From Tildeniella torsiva UHER 1998/13D (lineage in GTDB: Bacteria > Cyanobacteriota > Cyanobacteriia > Phormidesmidales > Phormidesmidaceae): a DNA stretch of 64,000 bases. Of this stretch, positions 36,596 through 45,900 are shown in pieces. A program made the translations under genes and the position numbers. How positions within the stretch are numbered: position 1 is the stretch's first letter; each line of letters opens with the position of its first letter. The notes beneath the pieces are model-generated. The model searched no databases. It had not been told where the DNA came from and saw nothing but the letters and a program-made list of their open reading frames with translations. The DNA lies in contig JAHHIH010000028.1 in NCBI GenBank assembly GCA_019358835.1, positions 1-64,000 of the forward strand, given 5' to 3'.

Positions 36596-37789
36596 ATGGG
36601 CACCACTCCCTACGATTGGCTGGATCGGTCTTTAGAGGCGCTGCATCGCGCCCACCGCTACCGCTCGGTGCAGGCAATCGACGGTATGGCCGGGGCAGTG
36701 GTTCAGCGTCAGGGACAGACCCTGGTGAACTTTGCCAGCAACGACTATCTGGGCCTGGCCAGCGACCCTCGTCTGGCGGAGGCGGCGATCGCGGCCATTC
36801 ACACCTACGGAACCGGCAGCACTGGCTCGCGGCTGCTCAGCGGCCATCGCGACCTGCATCGGGAGTTGGAGCGGGCGATCGCCGTCCTCAAGGGCACCGA
36901 GGACGCGATTGTGTTTAGCTCAGGCTATCTGGCGAATATGGGGGCGATCGCCGCCCTAGTCGGCACCCCAGATCTGATTTTGGGCGACGAGTACAATCAC
37001 TCTAGCCTGAGGGCAGGGGGCAAGGTCAGCGGGGCCACCGCCCTGGACTATCGCCATGGGGACGTGGCCCACCTAAAAGAACTATTGGAGACCCACCGCG
37101 ATCGCCACCGCCGCTGTCTGATCACTACCGACAGCGTATTCAGCATGGATGGTGACCTGTGCCCGCTGGCAGAAATTCTGGCTGTGGCAGAAACCTACAA
37201 CGCTATGGTGCTCGTGGACGAGGCCCACGGCACGGGAGTGTTTGGCAAAGGCGGCTCTGGGGCCGTAGAGCACCTGGGCTGCACCAACCATCCTCTGGTC
37301 ACAGTTGGCACCCTCAGCAAGGCCCTGGGCAGCCTAGGGGGCTACGTAGCTGGATCTACCCAGTTGATCGACTTCCTCCGCAACCGCGCCCCAGGCTGGA
37401 TTTACACCACAGGTCTATCGCCAGCGGATACGGCGGCGGCCCTGGCGGCGGTGCAGATTATTCAGCAAGAACCCTGGCGCCGCGAAGTACTCTGGCACCA
37501 GGTAAACTACCTCATTCAGCAGATTGATCAAATCTTGGCAGAGTCAGCAGCAGCCCCCCTTCGGCTTAGGCGCTTGCCGTCGGCTTCGCCCATTATCTGC
37601 CTGGAGGGCTTATCAGCGGAGGCTATTTTGACAGCCAGCCAGCAGCTGCAATCTGCGAGCCTATGGGTCGCAGCGGTGAGACCACCGACAGTGCCCACGA
37701 GCCGCTTGCGGATTACGCTTATGGCTACCCACAAGCAGCACCATCTACACCAGTTAGTGGCTGAACTACAGACTCTGATTAAGGGTTAA
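36596..37789 (+). CDS. bioF: 8-amino-7-oxononanoate synthase
   Basis: A 397-aa alpha-oxoamine synthase that condenses pimeloyl-ACP/CoA with alanine in biotin synthesis. PLP binding is shown by K242 in TLSKALGSLGG, the DEAHGTGVFGKGG segment near 205, and the N-terminal NDYLGLASDPRLAEAA and GSTGSRLLSGH motifs. Related KBL or HemA-type enzymes are less likely from the N-terminal pattern. It follows the GST gene by 25 bp. Its stop lies 4 bp before the stop of the convergent rpsU. Confidence 0.92.
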   Translation: MGTTPYDWLDRSLEALHRAHRYRSVQAIDGMAGAVVQRQGQTLVNFASNDYLGLASDPRLAEAAIAAIHTYGTGSTGSRLLSGHRDLHRELERAIAVLKGTEDAIVFSSGYLANMGAIAALVGTPDLILGDEYNHSSLRAGGKVSGATALDYRHGDVAHLKELLETHRDRHRRCLITTDSVFSMDGDLCPLAEILAVAETYNAMVLVDEAHGTGVFGKGGSGAVEHLGCTNHPLVTVGTLSKALGSLGGYVAGSTQLIDFLRNRAPGWIYTTGLSPADTAAALAAVQIIQQEPWRREVLWHQVNYLIQQIDQILAESAAAPLRLRRLPSASPIICLEGLSAEAILTASQQLQSASLWVAAVRPPTVPTSRLRITLMATHKQHHLHQLVAELQTLIKG

Positions 37790-37793
37790 ACGC

Positions 37794-37982
37794 CTAGCGC
37801 TTTGATCCCCAGCGCCGCTGCTTCTGACGGGCGATGGTTTTGCGCTTCTTCTTTTCGATGGGGGTTTCGAAATGGCGATTTTTCCGCATATCTGAAAAAA
37901 TGCCGGCCCGAGCAACCTTGCGCTTAAAGCGCCGTAGGGCCGATTCAATATTTTCGTCTTCTCCCAATACAACCTGGGCCAT
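37794..37982 (-). CDS. rpsU: 30S ribosomal protein S21
   Basis: A 62-aa basic protein with the S21 pattern: [20 protein letters not shown], then FEKKKRK-like basic tail ([19 protein letters not shown]). The ATG at 37980-37982 has GGAGAA upstream, so longer frames are rejected. It lies downstream of the RRM gene on the same strand, a conserved cyanobacterial order, with a strong hairpin in between. Confidence 0.97.
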   Translation of the reverse strand: MAQVVLGEDENIESALRRFKRKVARAGIFSDMRKNRHFETPIEKKKRKTIARQKQRRWGSKR

Positions 37983-38093
37983 TAGTTCTCCTAAAAATTT
38001 GCTAACGCGGATAAAGCAGCGCTCTAATAGCGTCAGCCTAAAATCCTTGGGCACCGACGGTGCGATACCCCCTCGACAACGCCTGAATGTTAT

Positions 38094-38123
38094 GGGTGTG
38101 GCCAAGCGTACTCGGCCACACCC
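38094..38123 (-). promoter_or_regulatory. Perfect hairpin between the RRM gene and rpsU
   Basis: GGGTGTGGCC and GGCCACACCC form a 10-bp perfect stem with a 10-base loop, just after the RRM stop codon. No T-run follows on the minus strand, so it is more likely a processing or stability element, or partial attenuator, between the two genes. Confidence 0.6.
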
Positions 38124-38129
38124 TGTTGC

Positions 38130-38429
38130 TTAGCGACGGCTGTTCCAGCCACCGCCGCCGCCACCGCCGCCACCGCCACCACGAGACTCTCTGGGGCGAG
38201 CTTTATTGACCTTTAGATCGCGCCCCATCCACTCGGCCCCATCCAGGGCTTCAATAGCTTTGTCTTCGTCGGCTTCGCTTTCCATTTCAACGAAAGCAAA
38301 ACCGCGAGGACGACCGGTTTCACGATCGGTAGGCAGGCTAACCCGGCTAACGGCACCATATTCGGCAAAGACCTCGGTGATCTGGTCTTGGGTGGCGGTA
38401 AAGGCCAAATTCCCTACGTAAATCGACAT
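38130..38429 (-). CDS. RRM RNA-binding protein (Rbp family)
   Basis: A 99-aa single RRM protein with a Gly-rich tail. RNP2 is IYVGNL (residues 3-8) and RNP1 is RGFAFVEM (about 42-49). The tail is eleven Gly followed by WNSRR. Such cyanobacterial Rbp proteins bind U-rich RNA; several are cold-induced or guide photosynthetic mRNAs to the thylakoid. The gene order with rpsU supports the family. Regulation by cold is known for relatives and inferred here. Confidence 0.95.
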   Translation of the reverse strand: MSIYVGNLAFTATQDQITEVFAEYGAVSRVSLPTDRETGRPRGFAFVEMESEADEDKAIEALDGAEWMGRDLKVNKARPRESRGGGGGGGGGGGWNSRR

Positions 38430-38599
38430 GGATACATCTCCAAATAGAGAGAGAAGGAGTAGAAAGTTATCAAGGAGATGTACTCAACTAAGGACTAAGC
38501 CAAGCCGGTAATGCAACTAACAACTTGCTTGTCACACGATAGCACAGGGCTACCTTGTGACCAGTATGGGGCGATCGTGCGATCGCCTATCAGAGGCGT

Positions 38600-38803
38600 C
38601 TAATCCTCTGGCAGCACCCATTTGGGCGGCTGAGAGGCGCGCTCCATCATTTTGCGGCGCACGGCCTCGTCGGCCATTTCGAGCAGCTTATCGAGGGGGG
38701 TGTCAGAAATAAATTTTGACGCTTCGGCAGTGTACTCCAGGTTGGGGCAGTCATTCCCCAGCACACAGCCGTCTTTACAATCTACCGCGCAATTAACCGC
38801 CAT
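38600..38803 (-). CDS. Small Cys-rich conserved protein, 67 aa
   Basis: A short soluble protein beginning MAVNCAVDCKDGCVLGNDC. Four Cys at residues 5, 9, 13 and 19 could bind zinc or an Fe-S cluster; the spacing C-x3-C-x3-C-x5-C is not a standard zinc-finger. The C-terminal half (SDTPLDKLLEMADEAVRRKM) is a helix. I associate it with a small conserved cyanobacterial family, function unknown. Confidence 0.75.
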   Translation of the reverse strand: MAVNCAVDCKDGCVLGNDCPNLEYTAEASKFISDTPLDKLLEMADEAVRRKMMERASQPPKWVLPED

Positions 38804-38980
38804 GGTCTTTTTTCGAGCCTCATAACGTCAGCGTTGGGGCAAAATGCGATATTCGATTTCAATAGCCCCTCAAAAATTGTAACAACCTGCGCCCGCGCCA
38901 TCGTCGCGCCATTGTGTAGAGAATTGCCCTAGGGCTGCTCTGGGCCAGGGTAGAGTTAGCAAAATGCGATCGAGGTTGCC

Positions 38981-39118
38981 ATGAGCCTACCCCCTACCAC
39001 TCAGCCCCGCTGGCCTTTGTGGCTGTTGGGTGCAACGTTACTGCTGCTATTGGGCATGGCCTACTGGTACTGGCTCGATCCAGCGCTACTGAATCGGCTG
39101 ATGCCAGGGGCAGGATAG
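38981..39118 (+). CDS. Single-helix membrane microprotein, 45 aa
   Basis: An ATG-to-TAG frame encodes a protein with one clear membrane helix, WLLGATLLLLLGMAYWYW, flanked by a Pro-rich N-terminus and a short C-terminal tail. The composition is protein-like and the frame ends 80 bp before the lipase start. Ribosome binding site is weak (GAGG at 38971-38974). Function unknown. Confidence 0.5.
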   Translation: MSLPPTTQPRWPLWLLGATLLLLLGMAYWYWLDPALLNRLMPGAG

Positions 39119-39198
39119 AGGATTTGGGGTTTGGGAGGCTGCCTCGAGGTTTTTCCGGTAGCATCGGGGCAAGCAATGGGAATTTGTCGGTAGTAACT

Positions 39199-41118
39199 AT
39201 GGCTATTCGTCGATTTTTTCTCGTTTTTGGGGCTTCACTGAGCCTAGCCACTGGCGCGATCGCCCAAATACCGACGGCAGCCGCGACGCTGGCTAACGGG
39301 GTAGAGCTGCAAACCTCAGAGGTGCTCGTTGCCCAGAGCATGCCCAGGCGTCTGCTGCGATCGCCCTTGAGAATGATGACGAGTATTTCGCCAGCCCTCC
39401 TGTTAGCCAGCCTCAGCCTGGCGGGCGGTGCCTTTATTGCCCTGACTTGGCTGCATGTGTATCAGCAGCAGCGGCGCTGGCAGCGGGTAGAGCTGGCTCG
39501 CCAGGAGGTGAAGGCCTTTCGGGAGCGAGAGGCCGTTAAAAATGTGCTGGATATTCTGGACTACGAGGAGTACCGCACGTTCTACATTAACCATCCAGAA
39601 GACGGGCGATTGATTAGCTTTGAGGCTACCGACTATCGGCTCAGGCGGGCGCTGCGATCGCACGATCAAATGGTCAAAATGCGCAATGGCCTTGACGAAA
39701 TCAAGCGCCTGGCTAGCCAGAACAACGCGATCGCCCCCAAAACCCTGGAGCTGGTGCAGCAGTACGACAGCGAAGAGTTTGTTATTGAGATCGCCCTGCG
39801 GGACTGGTTCGACTCATTCCTCGGTGGGCTAGAGTACTTCGAAATCATGATCGAGTCGGGCCTGGTGATGGCCGACGAGATCAAGCCCTTCATCATCTAC
39901 TGGATTAATTTGATTGGCGATCGCCGCTACCGGCGCAAGGGCGGCTCCGGCTTCTACGACAAGCTGTTTCACTACATCTACTGGGCGGGCTACGGACGGG
40001 TGCAAAAGCTGTTTGAGCGCTTTGGCTTCAAGATTTTGCCGCCCCCCTACAGCACCCACGACTTTAGCGGCATTGAGACCATTGAAGCCGAGGGGGGCAA
40101 GTACGACACCTACCGCGCCCTGTGCCTGGCCAAAGCCGCCCACCTGGTCTACGAAGACCGCGACTACGTCACCGACATTTCGCGGCTGTGGCTTAGCGAC
40201 GACATTGACAACCGCTGGAAGCAGCTCAACGCCCGCAGGTATGTAGTCGAGGTGATCAAAACCTGGCTCCAAGAGGGCGAGAAGACCAGCATCCGGGATA
40301 TTCGCGACAGTTTCATGTATCTCGACATGCGCCTTACCGACACCCAGGCGTTTCTGTTTCGGCGCGACAACAACCTGATTTTGGTGTTTAAGGGCACCCA
40401 GCAGCTCACCGACTGGAAAACGAACCTCAAGATTCGCCTGAAAGAATTTACGGTGCTGGCCGACCAGGAGGCAGTGCCCCCCACCGGACGAGTCCACCGA
40501 GGCTTTTTAGACGCCTGGCAAAGCGTGGAAAAGCAGGTGGTCTACTACCTGAAAAAATGGCGAACCCCCGAAACCAAGCTGTGGGTGACCGGCCACAGCC
40601 TGGGCGGTGCCCTGGCGGCGGTGGCCACGATTTCCCTAGAAACCCAGGGGTTTGAGGTGAGTGGGCTGTATACCTTTGGCCAGCCCCGAGTGGCCGACTG
40701 GAAGCTGGTGAACTATATGAATGGGCGAATGGGCGATCGCATCGTCCGCTATGTCAATAACAACGACATCGTGCCAATGATTCCGCCACAGATTATTCCC
40801 TGGGTGCCGACGCGGGTGTACGGCCATATGGGCCAATTTCGCTACTTCAACGACTCCGGTAGCCTGCGCCGCCAGTCCTTTCTGTTCCAGCGCTTCCCCG
40901 ACCGCCTGTTTGGCATGATTCGCGCCATTCTTACCTCCGGCACCCCCGACGCGGTCGATGACCACAAGATGGAGTTCTACGTGGCCAACCTGCAAAAGGC
41001 CCTCGATCGGGAAGAAGAAGAGGCCAAGCTCGAAATCGAGCAGGGCCTGATCGCGGGCGACTTTGTAGAAGGCATGAAAGAACGCATGCGGGCGCGGCGC
41101 AGCAGTCCGGAGGGGTAG
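39199..41118 (+). CDS. Class 3 lipase family protein
   Basis: A 639-aa alpha/beta hydrolase. An N-terminal hydrophobic segment (FFLVFGASLSLATGAIA) looks like a signal peptide or anchor, and a second helix lies near residues 65-85 (LLLASLSLAGGAFIALTWLH). A charged helical region then leads to the lipase domain (about 380-575) with the nucleophile S467 in VTGHSLGGALAA, plus LVFKGTQQLTDWKTN and IVRYVNNNDIVPMIPP carrying the catalytic Asp, and the His probably in YGHMGQF. It likely hydrolyses membrane or storage lipids. The ATG at 39199 is preferred over the upstream GTG. Confidence 0.9.
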   Translation: MAIRRFFLVFGASLSLATGAIAQIPTAAATLANGVELQTSEVLVAQSMPRRLLRSPLRMMTSISPALLLASLSLAGGAFIALTWLHVYQQQRRWQRVELARQEVKAFREREAVKNVLDILDYEEYRTFYINHPEDGRLISFEATDYRLRRALRSHDQMVKMRNGLDEIKRLASQNNAIAPKTLELVQQYDSEEFVIEIALRDWFDSFLGGLEYFEIMIESGLVMADEIKPFIIYWINLIGDRRYRRKGGSGFYDKLFHYIYWAGYGRVQKLFERFGFKILPPPYSTHDFSGIETIEAEGGKYDTYRALCLAKAAHLVYEDRDYVTDISRLWLSDDIDNRWKQLNARRYVVEVIKTWLQEGEKTSIRDIRDSFMYLDMRLTDTQAFLFRRDNNLILVFKGTQQLTDWKTNLKIRLKEFTVLADQEAVPPTGRVHRGFLDAWQSVEKQVVYYLKKWRTPETKLWVTGHSLGGALAAVATISLETQGFEVSGLYTFGQPRVADWKLVNYMNGRMGDRIVRYVNNNDIVPMIPPQIIPWVPTRVYGHMGQFRYFNDSGSLRRQSFLFQRFPDRLFGMIRAILTSGTPDAVDDHKMEFYVANLQKALDREEEEAKLEIEQGLIAGDFVEGMKERMRARRSSPEG

Positions 41119-41180
41119 AGGGGTGGAGAGTGAGGGGTAAGGGGTCAGTATTTTCTCAAATCCATCTAACCCCCTACTCC
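41116..41180. repeat. G-rich degenerate repeat between convergent genes
   Basis: The lipase stop is followed by GGGGTGGAGAGTGAGGGGTA-type sequence, which can pair imperfectly with CCCCCTACTCCCTAC further on. Related sequence occurs at 42745-42787 and 43343-43387. It may also serve as a terminator. Confidence 0.45.
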
Positions 41181-42740
41181 CTACGGCAGCGGCACGAAGT
41201 CAAAACCGGTGCCTGACCGACTGCCGGGTTTAACTTCGACCAGCAGCACAGTGGTGTTGCGATCGCCCGACGGCAAGAAGCTAATCGCCCCTGTGGATCC
41301 ATTAGCGGAGAATCCTTGCGCGGCCAAAGCTTGCCCCATCGCAGCTCGCCCTGAGGTACCGCTGCCGGGAGCCACGTTCCCGACCGTGCGGGCCGAACTC
41401 AACGCCTGAAACGCGTCGTAGCTGAGAGCCGTACGCCAGTTGACATCGCCGCCCCAGAGGCTAGAGGAGGTCTGGGCAAAGGGTGGGGTCGATTTGAGCG
41501 GGTGCCAGGGCACGGTCACTACGGTGCCCGTCAGGCTAGCGCCGCCTTTTTCCAGCGCATCAATGCGGTAGAAAGCGTCGCCAGCTAGCACCGGCAACTG
41601 GCCATTGTTGAGCTGGGCGACGGCGATCGCCGCATCAAAGGTGGCCGAGTCGGGCAGCAGCACTATGGCATCGGCTCCGCTGCCCTGGAGTTCTGTCGAT
41701 GGGTTGCCCTGGGAGAGATCGACCAGTTTGGCCACCTGGCCCCCTTCTAAGCCCAGGGTGGTGGAGAACGCGTCTTGCAGCGACTTGCTGTAGGAGCTTT
41801 GGGAGTTATAGAACACGATGGGCTTGGTCTTGCCCAACGTGAGCATGTGGCGGGCCAGGGTGGTGCCCGTAAACTGGTCGCTAGGAATCACCCGAAAAAC
41901 AAAATTACCGCCCTCCCTGGGCACCGTAGCCAACTCTGTGGTGGTGCTGGTGGGGGAGATCATCGGCAGCTGGCCCTGTTGGTAGACGGGGGCAGCGGCT
42001 AGGGTCGTGGTGCTGGTGCCGTGGCCGATGACACCAACGACGTTGGGGTCTTGGACGAGGGCATTGGCGATCGCAGCTGCCTGGCCCGCATCGTTGCGAT
42101 CGTTAGCAATCAGCACCTTCATGGGGGTGCCAGCCTTGATCGCCTCATCCTGGGCCTGGGCGACACCACGCAGCAGTTCGCGGGCGGTGTTGGGGTTATC
42201 GCCAATGGGCACGACAGCGGCAATGCCTAAAGCAGGGGTAGAACCGAGCTTGGCATTGTTGAAATAAATCAACGCCTCGGGGTCGTTGCGAACGGCCTTA
42301 CGGGCGGCGTCAAAGCGGGCGGCGGCGGTAGCATAGTCGCCCGAAGCGTAGGCGGCGGCCCCCGCCTGCATGTCAGCGTTGGATGCATCGGTGAAGAGGA
42401 TGCGATCGCCCCAACTCAGGGCGTTGGCCACATCGGCGGGCTGGCCTGGGGTGGTTGTCGGTGTCGTAGCAGTCGGATCCACTCCTGTATTGGTATTGGC
42501 ATCCACCGGAGGATTAGTGGCTTGAGGAACAGGCTGGGATGCATCCTTACGGAAAAAGGCGTTATAGCCCGTAAAGCCCAGCGCCCCTAAGAAGATGGCG
42601 GCCCCCACCCCGGCAATCACGGGAGCCAGGGACTTACTCTTTTTCAGAGGCTGGCCGCAGATTTCGCACTTCTGAGCGGTGGTGGTGTTTTCTTCGTAGC
42701 CGCATTTAGGGCAGGTGACGTGGTTGAAGCTGTCGGTCAT
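41181..42740 (-). CDS. Zinc-ribbon, membrane-anchored periplasmic-binding protein
   Basis: A 519-aa protein with an unusual order of parts. Residues 9-30 form a zinc ribbon (CPKCGY and CEICGQ). A membrane helix follows (about 37-60, APVIAGVGAAIFLGALGF), then a Pro/Thr-rich linker, a TPR-like pair (about 120-165) and a type I periplasmic-binding (Leu/Ile/Val-type) domain to the end, including GVIGHGTSTTTLAAAP and PMISPTSTTTELA. The ribbon should be cytoplasmic and the binding domain outside. No ABC permease lies nearby, so a sensor or recruitment role is more likely than transport. ATG at 42738-42740; longer frames run through repeats. It follows the tubulin-like gene. Confidence 0.82.
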   Translation of the reverse strand: MTDSFNHVTCPKCGYEENTTTAQKCEICGQPLKKSKSLAPVIAGVGAAIFLGALGFTGYNAFFRKDASQPVPQATNPPVDANTNTGVDPTATTPTTTPGQPADVANALSWGDRILFTDASNADMQAGAAAYASGDYATAAARFDAARKAVRNDPEALIYFNNAKLGSTPALGIAAVVPIGDNPNTARELLRGVAQAQDEAIKAGTPMKVLIANDRNDAGQAAAIANALVQDPNVVGVIGHGTSTTTLAAAPVYQQGQLPMISPTSTTTELATVPREGGNFVFRVIPSDQFTGTTLARHMLTLGKTKPIVFYNSQSSYSKSLQDAFSTTLGLEGGQVAKLVDLSQGNPSTELQGSGADAIVLLPDSATFDAAIAVAQLNNGQLPVLAGDAFYRIDALEKGGASLTGTVVTVPWHPLKSTPPFAQTSSSLWGGDVNWRTALSYDAFQALSSARTVGNVAPGSGTSGRAAMGQALAAQGFSANGSTGAISFLPSGDRNTTVLLVEVKPGSRSGTGFDFVPLP

Positions 42741-42787
42741 GGTAAATGGGTGGATGAGTAGGGGGTGGATGGGCGGTGGGGAGAGGG

Positions 42788-42947
42788 TTGAGTTTTGAGT
42801 TTTGAGTTTTGAATTGAAGAAGTCGGGTAGGTTGGGTGCAACGGCGTGGAACTCAACGCCCATGTTGTAAGTTAACTTTCGCTGGTGCCGCACCCAGCCT
42901 ACAACCAGCTACGCACTCAAAACTGAGCATTCAAAACTCAGAACTTT
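42788..42947. repeat. Composite repeat element between the tubulin-like and binding-protein genes
   Basis: The plus strand has three tandem copies of TTTTGAG (from 42790) and, 100 bp on, sequence of the reverse sense (ACTCAAAACT, 42915-42924). Between them is a 76-bp palindromic element, with arms GTAGGTTGGGTGC (42827-42839) and GCACCCAGCCTAC (42890-42902) that match at 12 of 13 positions. It looks like a small non-autonomous or REP-like element. Confidence 0.65.
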
Positions 42948-42951
42948 CTTC

Positions 42952-45900
42952 CTACGGTCGGTTCATTTCGGCGCGCACGTTGTCTTCAATGGTGGCAACC
43001 TGCTCGTTGGTGAGGCCCAGTTCTTCCTGGAGGTCAAGCAGTTGGGCCTGTTCCTCCATGTCAATTTCGCCGTCGTTGTCGAGGAAGGCCCGGTACATGA
43101 GGGCAAACTCGGCGGCGGCCTGTTCGAGGGTGTCTTGGGGTTGATATTGGGCGGCGATCGCATTCGCCTGCTCCACCGAAACCCCATACTTCAATCGGAA
43201 TTTCTCCAGGAGTTCCAGTTCGGTAGGCGAGGGCGTACCGCGTCGGTAGCAGCTTTCCACCAGCTTGGCGTATTTGGTCAGGTTTTCAGAGTCGAGGACG
43301 ACGGGGGTGGGGTTAGTGCTGGGGCGGACGGCGGGGGCCGCTGGGATAGGGGGTAGGGGGTGAGGAGTGGGGATGGTAGCGGTGGGTTGAGGATTTTCGC
43401 CAGGGATGAAGAGGCGGTGGGTGGTGACGAAGTTGGAGATCGCGGCCTGGATGCGTTTGTAATCCTCGCTGTCGGAGCCGCCGGGGAGAGTTTGCTCCTG
43501 CTGTTGCAGGTAGGTCATCACCTGGGTGTAGAGGGCTTGCTTTTGGGGTTTGGTGGCGGCCTGTTCGCCGATCGCCCGAATGGCATTGTCCAGGGTTTCC
43601 GACAGGCGGCGGTTTTGGTCGGTGAGGAGGAAGTCTTCGGCCTCTTCCCAGGTGGTACCCATGACCTCCGTTTTGTCGAAGCCGGTGAGTTTGTCGCGGT
43701 AGGTGAATTTGACCTCGGCAAAGCCCGTCACCCGGTTGTCTTCGCGGCGCACTAGGCCCAGGGCGTTGGCCAGCATCAGATTGTAGCGGGCCTGGCGCTC
43801 GTTGCTGGTTTCGGGCATGACATCGCCAAACTGCCGGTAGTCTTGGTGGGTGTGCAGGGGGTTGTGGTCGGCCTGGCTAACTGCGCGGTAGAGCGATCGC
43901 ATCCGCTCCATGCCCTCAATCATCCTCAATGGGAAAGCGCCAATTTCCTGCACAAAGTAAATGTGGTAGGGGTCGTTGAGAGGGCGAATTTCTTTGTCGG
44001 TGACGGTGCTGGTTTTGCGGATCATCGGCAGCAGGGCGGCAACGGCGGGGTCGGTGGGCTTGCTGCCGCCCTGGATGCCAACGAGTTTTTGGTACTTCTC
44101 CAGCTTGTCGTCCCAACCCAGCTTCTTTTGCTCCTGGCTGAGGCGCAGAAAGGCCTCCGATTTCTCGAAGGTGGTTTTGATCTGGGCCTCCTGCATTTCG
44201 ACCGTGGGGTACTGCTCCAGGAATTTGCGGGCGGTGGAGATGTCGAGCTGACTGCGGCGGCGAAACACATCCATGGCCTGACCCAGCAGTCGTTCGTAGA
44301 GATCCTTAGTTTTCAGCGCGTCGTAGGGGTAGAGGTCAAACAGGCGTACCCGCAGTTCTTCGAGCACCTGTTGGGAGAGGGTCTGGCAGAGGGTTTCTTC
44401 CTGGTCGGCGACGGTTTTGCGGTAGGCGGCGTCGATTTCTTTTTCGTCGTAGAGCAAAATGCCGTTGACCGTCAGGCCGCCGGTCTCCCGGGTGTAGACA
44501 CGCTCTTTGTCCTTCAGTTCGACCTGGACGTTGCCCAGCACGGTTTCAAAGGCAGTGAGATCGACCAAGAGCTGGTCGATTTCTTCGCGCAGGCCGTCGA
44601 GCAGCATTACCCCCAGGGTGCGGGCTTTGACCTCGACCTTAGAGACGTAGACCTGCTCCAGCGCCTGCATGATGCCTTGAAAGTCATCTTCGATAACTTT
44701 TTTCCGATTGAGCATCATCATCTGCTTGGCGTGGTCGTCGATCTGCTTGAGCAGGGTTTGCAGAGCGTTTTGGGCCGATCGCTCGCGCGGTAGCCAGTAT
44801 TTCTGCCGATCTTCGTCGAATTTGCTGCGAAAGTTGGCAAACACCTCGATTAGCACTTCCAAGAACTGGCGGGTAAACTTCGGCCCCCGGAAGCGATCTT
44901 CCACCATCAGGTAGACCGTGGCCCGCAGTTCCTTGCGCTTTTCGGGGATTAGCCAGCTGAGGTTGTCCCACATTTTTTGGAAGTAGTCGCTCCAGCGCTT
45001 AGGGTCGGTGCCGGTGTCGTTGAAGTGGGGGGCGTATTTCTCCTGCTCGTTGGAGATAAACCGTTGCAGGTTCTCGAAGGGGATATTCAGATCGTTGCGG
45101 CGCTTGCGCACCCCGGCCACCCAGTCGGCGACTTCCTTGGCGTAGGGCTTTTTGTTGTCGCCCATGCTGATGCTGTCGATCACCTGGTGGTCGTGCTCTG
45201 ATTCGGCGAGGAACAGGCCAGGGAGAATCTCGGTGCGAATCAGGTCGGACATCGCTGCCGGGGCGGGGGTGGGGTTGCTCCACCAGTCCACCAACTTGGC
45301 CGCCAGGCGAGCTGAGCAGGCGTTCAGCACCCGCTCTACGGGGAACTGAATGCTGGAGAGGCCAAAGCTCATGAAGTTTTGCGGGTAGCCCAAGGCGTCG
45401 GGGCTGGCCCAGTGCTTGCGGACGTTGTCGCGCACCAGCTTTTTGTACTGGCTAAAGCCGGAGCTAAAGTCGAGAAACACGTTCTGAGCCACCATCTCCA
45501 GCACGTCGCCCAGGGTGGGGAAGGTGACTTTGTCGTTGCTGTTGCCCACCAGGTAGGTGAAGTTGAAGGGCACATCGAGGCCACTCTGGCTGGTGATGCG
45601 ATCGCTCTGGCTGTCGCTGTACTGCACGTCAAAGCGGGTGTCGCCTCGGCTGTAGTGGTTCAGCTCCATCAGGGCAGCGTAGGCGTTGGCAATGACGCGA
45701 TCGCCCAATCCCGAAAAGGCCCCCGGCAACACCAGAAAGGCGCTGGTCTGGGGCAGTTCTGACACGGGTACCCAGTCGCGCAGGTTGTAGGCCAGATCCA
45801 TTACCATGCCGGAGCCAGTGCCGCCGGAGAGCGAACAGACCACAAAGATGTTGATGCCCTTGTCGAGCTGCACCTTCCAGCGATCGAGCATGAACTTCTC

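Noticed and set aside
39829-40497. Minus-strand frame of 222 codons
   Set aside because: Antisense to the lipase, which is supported by its catalytic motif.
41181-42740. ABC transporter operon
   Set aside because: The binding-protein domain is present, but no permease or ATPase is near and the zinc ribbon plus membrane helix argue against a simple transporter component.
43843-44793. Long plus-strand frame (316 codons)
   Set aside because: It lies fully antisense to the tubulin-like gene, which has clear motifs. The frame is open only because of GC-rich codon bias.
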